From Aplectana chamaeleonis (taxonomy: Eukaryota > Nematoda > Chromadorea > Rhabditida > Cosmocercidae), in the NCBI GenBank assembly GCA_029168955.1, contig JAPDOI010000382.1:168501-232500 (forward strand): DNA of 64,000 nt, in the 5' to 3' direction. The notes under the pieces were generated by a model, which saw nothing but the letters and a program-made list of their open reading frames with translations, had not been told where the DNA came from and did not search any database. The position numbers and the translations under genes are program-made. This document shows, one piece after another, positions 1 to 11,366 of the stretch. Position 1 is the stretch's first letter, and every line of letters begins with the position of its first letter.

Positions 1-2007
1 TGGTGGTGTACAAATTAGAAAATACAGTGAAATAGTGTATTAGAGAGGTCGTAGTTGGGTGAGGAATCACCACAACACATAGCGAGACGTGATCTGTGTT
101 CAACAAAATCTTGGGTTTCTCACTAAATCCAATTTATAGTGAGGAAAGCCAAGAGTTGTTGGTACAAACTGGGAAGTTCATTCAAAAAAATTCGTGGGGT
201 GAACAGGATTGTGGTTCACGAGAAGTAAAGATGTATCTAGATCCTAAAAAATATATATTGGGTATTCTAGAGAAGAGCCAAGTGTGCCTGGTTTTTGATC
301 AAAAAATCAAGAATTGTTTCTTATTGTTTGTCCAAAATCACATGTCAGAGAATTCAATTTTACAGGCTGTTTTCAAGATTTCGTGGCGGTAGTCGGTGAG
401 GACAGGATTTGGAAAAGAGAAAAATTGGTAAAGCTACCACTTTTTCGTGCCATATTTGGGTAAGTAACGATCGAATGTGGCAAAGTTGGCAATTATTCGA
501 TAGATAGCTGACAAAGTTCAGGAACATAAAACGTTTCGAAAATGTGAAAGAGAGATGTCCGGGAAAAATCTAGGTCGAAAACTGGCAATTCTGATCTAAT
601 CTAGAAGGAAATACAGAAAATAATACAGTAGAGCCCGATTCTGGTGCTGAAGTGAATAACAGTGACTGAATAGTAGAAGAAAACAGCAGAATAAGGCGAA
701 GAATGACGTTTCCGAGCCGAGATGGCTCGAAATCAGCCGGTGAGACAGCCGCAGACGATAGAGCGCGCGAAATGCTCATCTGAAATTCGCGCCGGGTTAG
801 AGACGCGCGCAAGGAAACTCGTCCGACACCCCCGAACTCGTCCGGTAGTTTTTCCTTTGTAAGTGTAGCTGCGAATGCTAACAGCTAGAAAATGAGTGGA
901 AAATCTCAGGCAAGTGAGAGTTTTAAATTAGTATCCTTAGTAAGTTATGACTGTTATGTGAGGATCCTGAGGAGCGCACAGCAGTGTGTGGTGTCTTCAA
1001 GGTACAAGGGGCTAGGAGTCCTCGTTACCATAGCTTCGTTGGGTGAAGCCATGTACTCCACCAACCTTCCCCTCTGTGCAGGTAAACTGGGGAGCCTTCA
1101 CCATTGAGAAAACCGGAGACAACCGGTGAATCGCCCCGAAAAAAAAATGAGAGTGACCCAACACTCATGCAAGTCATTTTCAAGATTGGGTGGGTGTCAC
1201 TGCCGGTTTTTCGGCCATAACTTTTTCACCCCAAAAGATAGCCCTTCGGTGAAGGTACTCAGGCACCAGTTCGATCCGACCGATGGCCGAACCGCTTTTT
1301 TTCTGCCACGTCGGGGCGAACGAGAGACGTTTCGGCAAAGCTCCGCCTTCCCGTTTTCCACGAGAGAAACGGGAGACGTCGGGGGTTGGCGCAGTACTAA
1401 TCAATCAGCTCGATTGGACCGACAGTGAAACGGAACATTGCGAAATTTGGAAAGGGTTGCCAACACATTTTGAAAAGATGCAGCTGTCGCTGGCTTCTCT
1501 TGTCTCCTGCAATACGAAATGTGCTCAAATCCTTAAAAAAAGAATCGTTCACTATTTTCTCTCTCTACCGTTAGTCACTCAGCCTCATCAGATCGGCCGA
1601 TCTTTATCTCTTTTTGATTTTCTACTGCAAATAAAGAAAATTGGATCCGTTCGGTGAATATTAACCCGCCCCGAGCCATATTGTTTCAAAATCTTCTTGA
1701 AACATGTTTGCCAACTTCTGTTGCTCCTTGATGTAAGAAATCACGAAATAAGAGGAAAGTAATCGAACACCAGGGTGCAGGTGTACGGGGTGTGAAGCAT
1801 GGCAGTTTCGCTCAGACTCCCCACCGGGGGTGTGCACTTACCGTTTACCGCCTTACCGATTTACCAGTCGTTTTCGGTAATATTTGATTTACCCATTTAA
1901 CGACTTAATCCTGAAATTTTTACCGATCAAACTTGAGCATTTTTTTCGCTAAATGAACCATTTCTCACCTTATTTGCATGAATAGATACTATTTCGACCC
2001 GCATAAG
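1..2007. other. Unrecognised stretch
   Basis: No gene is supported here. Open frames are short and none matches a family I recognise. Around 1180-1260 there is a diverged copy of the segment also seen near 5640-5700 (shared words 'ccataacttttt' and 'ggtgaagg'), so at least that part is old repeat. At about 1833-1960 a run of 'ttaccg' words resembles the low-complexity ends of the hAT-like MITEs further along, but no second end was found. Confidence 0.4.
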
Positions 2008-2140
2008 GGTCCGAATAGAGTCCTGCCGCTGAAAGGGGCGGCAGCATGCAATAGAGGGCAATCGATCGAGCAGCGCCGCATGCTCGATACTCCTTCATTG
2101 CATGCTGCCGCGCCTTTCAGAGGCGACTCTATTTGGCCCC
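2008..2140. repeat. Hairpin repeat of about 130 bp
   Basis: The left arm (from gggtccgaatagagtc through ggcggcagcatgcaat) and the right arm (attgcatgctgccgc through gactctatttggcccc) are near-perfect inverted copies. The loop contains a smaller inverted pair (tcgagca/tgctcga). No coding potential is evident. It is probably a small foldback element. Confidence 0.75.
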
Positions 2141-2726
2141 TGAAACCACCTTTTTTTAGCATTCTCACACTACTGATTTCCGTGTATTTTTTCATGGAAC
2201 TTTTCATGTTTCCTTTTGGCGTTCTAGCGTTTGGCTTTTCAAAAATAGATCTTGATGATTTCATTAGTGCGAAGTCATTTTCTTCTTTCAGGGCGGTTAT
2301 GAGTATGATTTGAGTCAAATCCGTTCCAGCCAAAAAAGTCTACTTGTGTGCATCAGAGAAGCGGAAAGAATGTTCTCCTGACCCGGTTCAAGGCAGGGCC
2401 GCGATGAAAAAAATCCTGAGTTTTTTTAAAGAAGATCCAGATCTGATCCTTAATGTGGCTAAAGATTGGAAAGGATTGCTGCAAAAGTGACAAAACTAAT
2501 TAAAACCTCTTGTTAAATTTGGCATTACACCTTTCTGAACTGGCACTCCACAACCAAACTTCAAGTTTTCGTGAATGCTACTCGCGCTTCAAATGGCAGG
2601 TACTGGGTGGAGAAGAGAGACCGTGTTTTGAAAAAACTGTGAGCTCTATCACTCTCAAAATTAGGGCCTTTTATATTTTTCTCACCACTTTCTTGCTGAT
2701 TTTTCCCGATACTGTTGCCAAGAAGA
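2141..2726. other. Unrecognised stretch
   Basis: AT-rich sequence with only short open frames. I see no repeat, RNA gene or protein family in it. Confidence 0.35.
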
Positions 2727-2730
2727 TTAA

Positions 2731-3219
2731 AGTCAGTGTTCATGAAAAGAATCTCTTTTCTGTATTTTTTTGCCTATCTTGAAAACGGTCTCATTCTGAT
2801 TCCAATGATGTCTCTGGAATCGTACAGGACCTTCTGGGAACGGAGTTATGGCCCCTCAAAATTTGAACTAGAGAAGCATGGTGGACGAGTTGTCCGAGGC
2901 TTGTAACTTCCGTCTTTTGCAGCCAATATACGCGAGCTGACCTGAGTAAAGAGAGAAGTTGAGAATGAAGGGAAGAACGGGACTTTTGATCGGAAACCAT
3001 CGCTCATCTCACGATCTCGAGTATTCCATTGTTCACGTCGAGGGGCGGAAAGGGGCCGGACTTGCCCAGAGCGGCGAGGTTTGCCCACTTTTCTAAGCCT
3101 TTTTTCGGCTCCTGGGTAGCTTTTCGTCCCGTTTCTTCGGCCGCTGTTCTGCTTCTGAGAGCCACGAGAAGCGTTTGTCATGGAAAATTCGAGGATGAAG
3201 TTAATCGTGAACAGTGCCT
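2731..3219 (+). mobile_element. MITE, family F3 (decayed copy)
   Basis: A 489-bp element aligning end to end with copies at 18470-18953 and (inverted) 32324-32810. Family ends read AGGCACTGTTCGCGA..., inverted at the other side. Here the left end has decayed to agtcagtgttcatga. Flanks are TTAA (2727-2730) and TTGA (3220-3223), so the target duplication was probably TTAA. It contains the shared internal box ending in ggacgagttgtc (about 2882). It has no transposase and must be non-autonomous. Confidence 0.85.
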
Positions 3220-3390
3220 TTGATAAAAGTGGTCCTCTATTCAAAAAAAAAAACTTTTTTTTTCAGCGAACCCTGTCTCAAAAACCGAAGAATTATTGAG
3301 AATCGAGCATTCCCGGGAGTCATTTATTGTATTAAATTGACATTCCATTACTAGGAGTCAGTGATTAAGAGGTCTGTCGGCATGGGCACT

Positions 3391-3501
3391 AGTGATACTT
3401 TGCGTTCCCTAATCGAGGTTGGGGCGGATTCGGTGCACCTATGTGATAGCATATGGCACCGAGTTGGCGCCAACCTTCATTAGGGAGCACAAAGTATCAC
3501 T
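3391..3501. repeat. Foldback repeat
   Basis: Inverted arms of about 34 bp: agtgatactttgcgttccct on the left against agggagcacaaagtatcact on the right, enclosing about 45 bp. Possibly a very short MITE; no duplication was assigned. Confidence 0.7.
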
Positions 3502-5103
3502 AAGATCCATGCGGAATGTACAAATGTCATACTCATCTTATGGCGTGATGCAACAGCCATTGTCCGCAAGTGCGGACCGGAATATGGTTGCAAGAACAAC
3601 AGTACATAAATAAAAATATGAATAAAAGCCCACTACTCGAAAGTGTGTGTTAGTCAATTTTTGTCGTTTTTTTTTCGGTGAGACAAGAAGCAATGTGGGA
3701 AAGCGAAGAAACCTCGAGCTCTTCGCTCTTTTCAGTGCGAAAATTGCCGTTCTGCGCTATTTGATGTCATGTGGGACCCATGGTGGCAACGCAGTGAACG
3801 GCACCGATTTCGCCCTAATTGTTCTTTGCTCAGCGTCGCGAGTTGACCGCGTCGTTCTGAGCTTGTTCCCCTCATGGGGAAAAGGTCGGAAGAAATCAGC
3901 GCCCAAGTGAAAATTTCACTCATTGGGAGGCCCCAGCATCACTCCCGTCAATGCGCAGTTGTGGCCTTTGGGCACCGCTATGTTGTGCTCAGCGCCCAAA
4001 ACTACCCTCTGAGCTAATAGTAAGTTTAGGCGAAGGCACATTTTCTGAATTTCTGAGACTGATAGCGTTTTGGACTTCGATGGATTTTTGGTTGGATGTT
4101 GATTTATTTCAATTACAAGGTTCTGGTATCGTTTCAGGAGTTCCAGATTTAACTTGAAATCCTTCCAGGTGAATTATTTGGGGCGCTGATCACAAATCTG
4201 TGGTTTATTTGTCGATTTTCCGAAGTTTTTGACTAGATGCGTTTAAAGCTTCCCATCGTGGGAAAATTTTATGGCAGATCGCGACTTTTAACGATTTCCG
4301 GAGCGCTACGATAGATTTGGCTCAAATTGTTTCTCTGAGGGTTATTTCGAGTGCTGAGCACGAATCTGAGATCCGTTTAATGATTTTCGGCAGATTACGG
4401 TAGATTACGAATGGGTGTTCAGTAGTTCGATCAAAGTGTCAGATTTGACTCAAAATTTGTGTGCTGTGCTTATCCGGGGTGGTGAATACGGATTTAGAGT
4501 CCTGTTGTCGACTTTCGAAATACTAAGGCAGGCTTAGCCGCCTATATGGCATGGTACCTACCGTAACCTTTGAAAAACTTCAAAATTTCGACGAACGGAT
4601 TCCAGATTCGTGTTCAGCACCCTAGACTATCCCTGCATACAAGCTTCAAGCCGAATCCTAAATTTTTTTGCAAAACACCCTGAAAATTTCATACGGTCGA
4701 TCCTTACCTTGCCCCCAGGCTTTGACGAACACGTATAACTTTTTTTAGAGTGGTTTCAGGCAGCTGCGAAGATCGTGATCGGATTCTATGCCAATAGCGG
4801 TTTAAGAAATGTACATTTCATCCAGAATAGCCAGGCTGACTAAAAATAGTTTCCTTGTTAGTCCCGGCACGATTCAAATTTTCCAGCACGATTATCATAG
4901 TGTTGCATGATGCAAAAGCGGTAATGCGCATTTGCGGACCGGAATTTAGCTCCGAAAACGACATTATGAGAAGAAAAACAGGGCAAGAGTAAACAAAAGC
5001 TCTGAAATGTAAATCAGTGGAAACGATTCACTAGAGAACTGATTGTTTAGTGTTCATAAGCTCAAGAATCTGTTGAAGCGTAGGATTTTCATGGTCAAAA
5101 CCA
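3502..5103. other. Old dispersed repeat, no gene
   Basis: No gene is seen. Between about 4180 and 4640 a degenerate phrase, roughly gtgctgagcacgaatctg followed by a cgatttt box, recurs (near 4181, 4351, 4478 and inverted near 4595). It recurs again at 11017-11350. This looks like an ancient dispersed repeat. Near 4905-4980 there is a diverged copy of the sequence at 3545-3600 (shared word tgcggaccggaat). Confidence 0.4.
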
Positions 5104-5318
5104 GGATGATGGCGTCAGTATCTTGATAGCATCGATTCTACACCCTACACCCTTCATAGCGGTCACCGCGAGGATGTCATGCTTGATTTTTCGAGCATGG
5201 TGGCAAAGCCATATATAGCCACCATGCTCCGCAAATCAAGAATGACGTCATTGCGATGCCAGCTATGAAGGGAATAGGGCGTAGAATCGATGGTAACAAG
5301 AGATGACGTCATCATCTT
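5104..5318. repeat. Foldback repeat
   Basis: Nested inverted arms: gatgatggcgtca near 5106 against tgacgtcatcatc near 5305, then atcgattctacaccctac (5131) against gtagaatcgat (5281), then cttgatttttcgagcatgg against ccatgctccgcaaatcaag. The whole segment can fold on itself. It is a palindromic element with no coding content. Confidence 0.75.
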
Positions 5319-5749
5319 ATTAGAATCCCTGCTATGAAAGGTGGACCGACGCACGATCCACCGAGCAGCTACGAAATCATCGAGACTGCAATACCGGCTT
5401 TGAGAGGTGGACCGATGTCATTCCCGAAACGAACGAGCCACCTTTCGGGTTGACCCCGCCTCTTTTTTCGTTTCGAGCCAGAGCTGTTCAACGGTCCAAC
5501 CTCGTTCTGACGGCGCTCGAATCGAAACGGTGCCTGAGTAGCTTTGGGAATCCCCATAAAATTCTGCATCAAAAAATACGTTCCCGTTCTACCAGCCGAT
5601 TTCAGTTTATTAAGTGCATTTGTTTCGCCTGAAATTATCGGTTTTTCGTCCATAACTTTTTTGTGCTTGGCGATAGACCTTTGGTGAAGGTTGTTTTCGA
5701 AATTTCGATGGAATTCTGCGTCGACTGGTGTTCCCAGTTTGGAAAATTA

Positions 5750-7002
5750 CCAGGTTGTCCAATAATTCTTGTCCGAAAATTTCACCATTTTTAATTTTTT
5801 TCAACTTTATTGAAAAACAAGTCTAATCAACAATATGATCACCAAAGTTATTCACAACAGTGGCCCAACGACTGGGCAGGTCGCCGATGCCCTTCGCCCA
5901 GAACTCCGGGGGCTGCGACTCGAAGAAGTCCGCGATGTCGGATTTGAGGTTGTCGTAGTTGGTGAATTTTCTTCCGGCCAAATGTTGCTTCAGCGGGCGG
6001 AGCAAGCGGTAGTCGGAGGGGGCGAGGTCCGGGGAATACGGCGGATGGGCAACCGTCTCCCAGCCGAGCGTCGCCAACTTCTGCTGGGTCTCCTTCGCCA
6101 CGTGGGGGCGCGCGTTGTCGTGCAGCAGGTGGACCGAGGCCCGTCGGGGACGCTTTTCTCGGACGGCGGCGGCTAGTTTCTCAAGCTGATCGGTGTAGAT
6201 GGAGGCGGTGACCGTCCTGCCTTGCGGGAGCAGCTCGAAGTACAGCATGCCCTTGGTGTCCCACCAGCAGCAGAGCATGATCTTCAGCGGGTGCAGGTTG
6301 GCTTTTGGCGTCATCGGCGGCTCTTCTCCGCGCGAGATCCAGACGGCACGGCGGGCGACGTTGTCGTAGAGGACCCAGCTCTCATCCCTAGTGACCATGT
6401 CCTCGAGAAACTCTTTGCGATGCGGACGAAGGAGGAGGGACTTGCAGACGGCCACGCGGCTCTGCTTGCTGGCGTCCGTCAGACGGTGGGGGATCCAACG
6501 GGCCAGAACTTTGTGGTAGCCAAGTAAGTTGTCGATTGTGGATGGTGGACTTGCTGCAGCCGAGCGTCGTCGCCAGTTCACGGGTGGTGGCTTCCGGCTT
6601 CTCCTTGATACAGCGACGGACTTCGTCATCATTCACCGTAGAAGGCCTCCCGATGTGCTCCCTGTCCTCGGGGCTCGTGTCGCCGCTCTCGAAACGATTG
6701 AACCAGCAGCTGACTGTGCGTTGGGACACTGCATCCTCATTGCACGCTCTGCAGATGTTGGCGACCGCGGTGCCCGTGTCGTTGCCCAGCAGCCACTCGT
6801 AGTACACGAACGTACAAATTCGACCTTGGTCCATTTTGGCTTCTACTGGTAGCTAGACGCGGCGACTGCACCTTATATACCCCTAGCGTAGAACTTTGGA
6901 GAACCTTCTAGAAGGTTCTTACACTTGCCTGATATTATAACACTTCTAAGGAAAATTATAGAATTTTGAAAATTTTCGGACAGGAATTATTGGACGGCCT
7001 GG
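5750..7002 (-). mobile_element. mariner (Tc1/mariner) transposon
   Basis: A 1253-bp element with inverted ends of about 33 bp: left CCAGGTTGTCCAATAATTC, and the complement of the right end begins CCAGGCCGTCCAATAATTC. It is flanked by TA on both sides (5748-5749 and 7003-7004), the duplication expected for this superfamily. It holds one transposase gene on the minus strand that nearly fills it. Length and organisation are those of a full-length mariner. The frameshift makes the copy non-autonomous as read. Confidence 0.95.
5823..6834 (-). pseudogene. mariner transposase, one frameshift
   Basis: A DDE/D transposase that would cut and paste the surrounding element. The N-terminal half begins MDQGRICTFVYYEW at 6834 and carries the two helix-turn-helix regions, ending near STIHN. 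The C-terminal half, in another frame, carries the catalytic residues: TRDESW, then LLHDNARPH, then SPDLAPSDYRL, consistent with the mariner D,D34D pattern. It stops at 5823. The frames change near 6535, so one small indel separates DNA-binding and catalytic halves; I see no splice sites that would explain it. The catalytic aspartates and the WVLYDN motif are intact, so the copy is young or recently broken. Confidence 0.93.
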
Positions 7003-7913
7003 TATTTTCTCGATCCTTCGGCCTAATTAATGTTACGAAACACCAGTTTTTCACCTTTAACTCTTCAAACGTTGTAGATAGGGTTCCGGTGAAGGTTGTT
7101 TTTGAAATCTACGTAGAATTCTGCGTCGAATGACATATCGTGTTCCTAACTTTGCTTGCTCCATAAGCCAGCCAGGTCGGTGAAGCCGAGCTCCATAGTT
7201 ATCTCCATAGAGTGCTCTCGCCTCTATGGTGTAAGTAGGAGACGCAGAGTTCTCCTGGAGCCTACGTACAACGGGGCTCGGCTCCACCGACCTGGCTGAC
7301 TTAAGGGGCAAACAAAGTTGGGAACCCGATATATCATTCGACGCAGAATGTTACGTGGATTTCAAAAACAACCTTCACCAGAACCGTATCTTAAACGGTT
7401 ACAGAGTTATACGCGAAAAACCGGTGTTTCGTAAAATGAATTGGGCTGAAGGATCGAGAGAATATTTTTCCAAACTTGAAACACCACAAGCACAAAAAAG
7501 TTATGGACGAAAAACCGATAATTTCAGGCGAAAAAAATGCACTTTATAAACTGAAATCGGCTGGTAGAAGGGGAACGTATTTTTTGAAACTGAAAACGCT
7601 ATTCGATGCAGAATTTTATGAGGATTCCGAAAACAACCTTCATCAAAGGGCTATCTTCTAGGGTAAAAAAGTTATGGACGAAAAACTGATTGCTTTTGGA
7701 GAAAGAAACGTTACTTCATAAATTGAGATCGGTTGAGAGACTGGAAACGTATTTTTCTAAACATGAAATCAATATTCGACGCAAAATTCCATGGAGACTT
7801 TGGAAACAGCTCCGTTCAACGATTCGTCTTAAAGGCAGCTTACACGCTCACAAACATGGTTGAGATAAGAGCACGAATAGGACCGCTAAGCCCCTACCAC
7901 TCAGACAAGCCCA

Positions 7914-8098
7914 AGGACGATCCGCGGCGCTTTTGCAGGATCGTCCGCGGCCGACGACCGGACGATCCTTCACCGAAGCCGCGGATGCGCCGGCAATGCG
8001 CCGCGGACCATCTTGCCAGCGCCGCGGATCGTCCTGTAGGCGCCGCGGATCGTCCTGCAGGCGCCGCGGATCGTCCTGACAGCCGCCGTGGACCGTCC
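7914..8098. repeat. GC-rich subterminal repeat array (left)
   Basis: Words of the form GCGGATCGTCCTGNAGGCGCC recur with a 21-bp step between about 8013 and 8085. Inverted and diverged copies (gacgatccgcgg, ggatcgtccgcgg) lie upstream. The array is much more GC-rich than its surroundings. Confidence 0.75.
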
Positions 8099-8117
8099 TT
8101 TTGAATATTGTTATCCA

Positions 8118-8770
8118 GCCCACCCCAACCGACTCATTGGCCGTGGGACAGATTTTGGCATTGGAGTACGCTTTTCGCGCTAGCATTCCATACTTCTCAG
8201 AAAGCCTCAATATCACAATTTGCAGGATTTCTCCATCGTAAACTACTTTCAAGAGTAGCACAGCTCGACTAACATGCATAACTGGTGTCGATAGTTTAGC
8301 TGTACAACTGTGACATGTATCGCTGAAGTATTGTGAAAATATTATATTTTATTGCAATCTTTTAGACATCGGTGATGTATAATTATGATTATGAACAAAT
8401 GATTAATGTATGATCATGAGCTGTAAATTCTCGAAATCGAGAGCTCATATTTTATGACTCTTAAGCAACAACTTCGTAATATTAGTTTAGACTGAAGACC
8501 TGTAACACATAGTTATTGCACAATCAGTTGTTTGTGTTACCATGGGCATGCATTGCAATATGCCATAAACTGAACAAGTCTACGAATGCACATCGAAACC
8601 AGTTCTACATGTAAATTGAGCTGTTCTACCTCTGAAAATAAGTCGTACGGTAGAGCAACCCTGCGAAATTGTGATACTGATGCTTTCTGAGGAGATAAGA
8701 AAGCTAGCGCGAAGAGCGTGCAACAATGCCGAAATCTGTCTCACGGCCAATGAGTCGATTGGGGGTGGGC
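8118..8770. repeat. Foldback element with long loop
   Basis: The left arm from gcccaccccaaccgactcat (8118) is matched inverted by atgagtcgattgggggtgggc ending at 8770. Similarity continues inward for about 110 bp (tctcagaaagcctcaatatc against gatactgatgctttctgagg). The loop is AT-rich and non-coding. Confidence 0.75.
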
Positions 8771-8852
8771 GAACTGACTTTTTCCATCTAATTGGGAGTG
8801 GTGCTCTACTAGAATATCACTCGATGGAAACAGAGTTCATGTACTGTGCTTC

Positions 8853-8892
8853 TCTGCGTCAAATTCCCCTCCTCTGCGTCAAATTCCCCTCC
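8853..8892 (+). repeat. Tandem duplication of 20 bp
   Basis: The 20-bp word tctgcgtcaaattcccctcc occurs twice back to back with no mismatch. Confidence 0.9.
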
Positions 8893-9451
8893 GCAATTGC
8901 GTATTGACACGCTTCGCGGCCGCACGCGCTCGAGCCGGACGATATTCCGGCGCCGTAGCCGATAAGCTGATTGTAGGTGTTTCGTTTTCATTTTCTTCAA
9001 TTTTCTCGGCTTCTGTGACCAAACCCGTCCTTCTGTGTTTCTTCATATATTAAAGTATTATATCTACATGCACACCAAGTGTATCTTTTCAGATGGCTCC
9101 GCAACAACTTCTAGGGGAGAAAAAAATCACGGTGGTAGGTAATTTTTCATTTTCACGTTTATTTTTTGTAATTCTCTTTTTTTTTTCCTTCCTTACATTC
9201 CAGTGATTTATATGATTTGTTTGGTTTTCTAGGGCAGATCTGGTTTCATGCCGAAATCGATCAAAGTCGGTATCGAACCGAACTATTCTTGAAAAAAAAA
9301 AACATGAGGAGAATTACCAAACCAAACAATCATGAAAATTATTTGAATGAGAAAAAAAACAAAATCAGAAAGAGATTCTCAAAAATGAACGAGAATATGA
9401 AATTTACTTACCATCGGGATTTTTTCTGCCCTAGAAGTTTTTGCGATGGCA

Positions 9452-9610
9452 TCTATGGTTAGATCCGCGGCCTGTGTCCTCAAGAAAAAACGTGTAAATT
9501 CAAACCGCGGCTGGCGTGGCGGTTTAAATCTCAATCTCCGAGAATCGAACCGCCGCGGTTTGAATTTAAACGTTTTTTCTTGAGGACACAGGCCACGGAC
9601 CTAACTATAG
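9452..9610. repeat. Foldback repeat
   Basis: ctatggttagatccgcggcc at the left faces ggccacggacctaactatag at the right. The inner arms include gtgtcctcaagaaaaaacg facing cgttttttcttgaggacac and caaaccgcgg facing ccgcggtttg. Arms are about 60 bp. Confidence 0.8.
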
Positions 9611-9833
9611 AAAGAATAATTAGCGTGCATGTAGATATAACGGTTTGAAGAAGTTACAAATACGAGAAAGTCGAAGTCAGCGGCTGGAAAATTGTCTAAG
9701 ACTGCGGGGAATGAGGTGGTGGAGTCGTTCAATCCAAAAACAATTCAAAAATATATGTGGCTGCTTTTTCATCGATCAGTATTGAGATGGTGGATTGGCG
9801 GTGCGCCCCGGAGCCACCCCCTCGAGAACAAAC

Positions 9834-9945
9834 AGCGCCGCGGATCGGCCGTTTGACCGTCCCACAATCAATCGTGCCGCGGATCAGCCGCCAAGAGCCG
9901 CGGACCGTCCGGAAAGCTCATCTTCCGCCGCGGACGGGCCGTGAG
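9834..9945. repeat. GC-rich subterminal repeat array (right)
   Basis: Four diverged copies of GCCGCGGAnCnnCCG lie in about 110 bp. They mirror the array at the left end of the same element and run up to its right terminus. Confidence 0.6.
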
Positions 9946-10252
9946 TTTGTCTGAGCATGTCGTCAACGGCGTTTGAAGCGCTGAAAACCATGCAGGTTGA
10001 CAGAATTCGAGCATTCCCGTCTCGAAAGCCTGTGGAACCCCACCCCTACGAATAACAGAATGAAGAGTGGAGCATGCGAAAGCGTTTGATAGTGATAGCA
10101 CTATCAACTGAGAGTTTGCGAGAGAAACAGCTTGATTTCTCTGATTATGACTTGTTTACATACCGATTAATTTCCATCCACTTTCAAGGATGCCGCTCTA
10201 CTTTGGCTGGCCTATAAAATAGAGCATTTCATCAGTAAGCAGACAGGTTATA

Positions 10253-11362
10253 GACTTTTTGCCATTTTCACCACCGACTTAGTTGAAACTATTGAGGATC
10301 TTACTAGGGCTTGCCTTACATTTCCGGTGGGCTTTTATAAAACCATGTGTTGGTAGTTGGGGGTATGGGACACAGCATTGATAATCCCTTTTCCAAATCC
10401 CCTAAATGCCTCAGAGGTTTACGGGAGATACCCAAAAGTGGGAATTTTCATAGCTTTGCGTAGATAAAAGGGGTGCACGAATGGCAATTTTCAGAATGTT
10501 CTAAAAATTGCCTCGCATTGGGCTGAAAACTTGTTTCTAGGGGTTTTTCTGGGTGCTGACCAGGGCTGTGCGTTAATAACGTTAACGTGTTAACGCAAAC
10601 GGGTTAACGCGGTTTTTTTTTCAAAAATTAACGATTAACGGTTAACGAAAAAGTCCCGAAATCACGTTAATTTTTATTTCGGTAATGTTCCATCCATCTA
10701 TGATTTTTGCATGTCAGGATTCCTATTCTTGAAGAGTATTCGTTTATTGTTCTGGCTGATAGTATTAATAATCCATGAAGATGATTTCCAAGTTTGGAGT
10801 GTACGGACTGCGGTGTTTGGTATGGAACCTGTTTCATATTTTTTTTTGGGACGTCTGGTTATTTATCGATTTTCGTGGTGGTCAGGTAATGTTTTCAAAA
10901 TTGTTAACGAAATGCAAAATTAACACGTTAACGCATTAACGGATTAACGCGGTTTTTTTTTCAAAAATTAACGATTAACGGTTAACGAAAAAAAAATCCA
11001 TTAACGCACACCCCTGGTGCTGACCACGAATCTGAGGCCCATTTGTCAATATTTGAAAAATTACATCTGATTTGGTCCGATGCTTCAAATTGGGGGGAAA
11101 TTTTGCAGGAAAAAACGCCACTTTTGACGATTGCGAGAATGCTACGATGAAATCGCAACTTGTACATAGGGGCTATTCTGTCTGCCTAACACGAATCTGC
11201 AACCCGTTTATCGATTTTCGATAGATTACGGTAGGTATACGGTAGCTCTAGATAAAGTATCAGATTTGACTCAAAATTTCACTGTGGGTGTTATTTGGAA
11301 CGCCGAACACGAATTTGAGGTCCATTTTCCGATTTTCGAAATTTTAAGGTAAGTAACTCCAG
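10253..11362. other. Old dispersed repeat hosting a hAT-like MITE
   Basis: No gene is seen. At 11017-11350 the phrase gaccacgaatctgaggccc and its variants (near 11177 and 11300) match the degenerate repeat at 4180-4640. The hAT-like MITE is inserted inside this repeat at the word gtgctgac. Confidence 0.45.
10561..11016. mobile_element. hAT-like MITE
   Basis: A 456-bp element with ends CAGGGCTGTGCGTTAA and (complement of the right end) CAGGGGTGTGCGTTAA. The 8-bp word gtgctgac directly flanks both ends (10553-10560 and 11017-11024). CAGGG termini and an 8-bp duplication are the hAT signature. Both ends carry the same run of ttaacg words in direct orientation (about 10600-10650 and 10935-10990). 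It is non-autonomous. Confidence 0.9.
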
Positions 11363-11366
11363 TTAA

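Larger units (their letters stand above)
5546..7627. repeat. Large foldback element, host of the mariner
   Basis: The left arm (from about 5546, including acgttcccgttctaccagcc and the complement of gcctgaaattatcgg) is repeated inverted on the right up to about 7627. The inner part (7010-7480) is also palindromic around 7150-7320, where gccaggtcggtg faces caccgacctggc. The mariner at 5750-7002 lies in the left arm; without it the arms align better. Further diverged copies of the arm continue to about 7830. Confidence 0.7.
7900..9955. mobile_element. TIR element with GC-rich subterminal repeats, possibly CACTA/Mirage-like
   Basis: The element is defined by the interruption of an F1 MITE. Its left end is CTCAGACAAG and its right end GTTTGTCTGAG, an inverted repeat. 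The dinucleotide 'ca' is present on both sides (7898-7899 and 9956-9957), consistent with a 2-bp duplication. Both ends carry arrays of GC-rich words built on CCGCGGAtCGTCC (7914-8098 and about 9834-9945), resembling subterminal repeats of CMC-type transposons. No transposase is seen; the interior holds two foldbacks. The superfamily assignment is a guess. Confidence 0.55.
7833..10252. mobile_element. Palindromic MITE (family F1), split and truncated
   Basis: TTAA (7829-7832) is followed by the F1 terminus AGGCAGCTTACACGCTC. The F1 sequence runs to 7899 (cccctacca), is interrupted by another element (7900-9955), and resumes at 9958 (tgtcgtcaacggcgtttga), matching the uninterrupted F1 copy at 11367. 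It stops matching near 10252, about halfway through, so the right half is missing. Confidence 0.8.

Noticed and set aside
1..2000. Short open frames (for example 96-392 and 1126-1428) as host genes
   Set aside because: Short, some starting at GTG, no family resemblance and no splice context; the length is expected by chance.
5823..6852. Plus-strand open frames through the mariner
   Set aside because: Antisense shadows of the transposase in GC-rich coding sequence.
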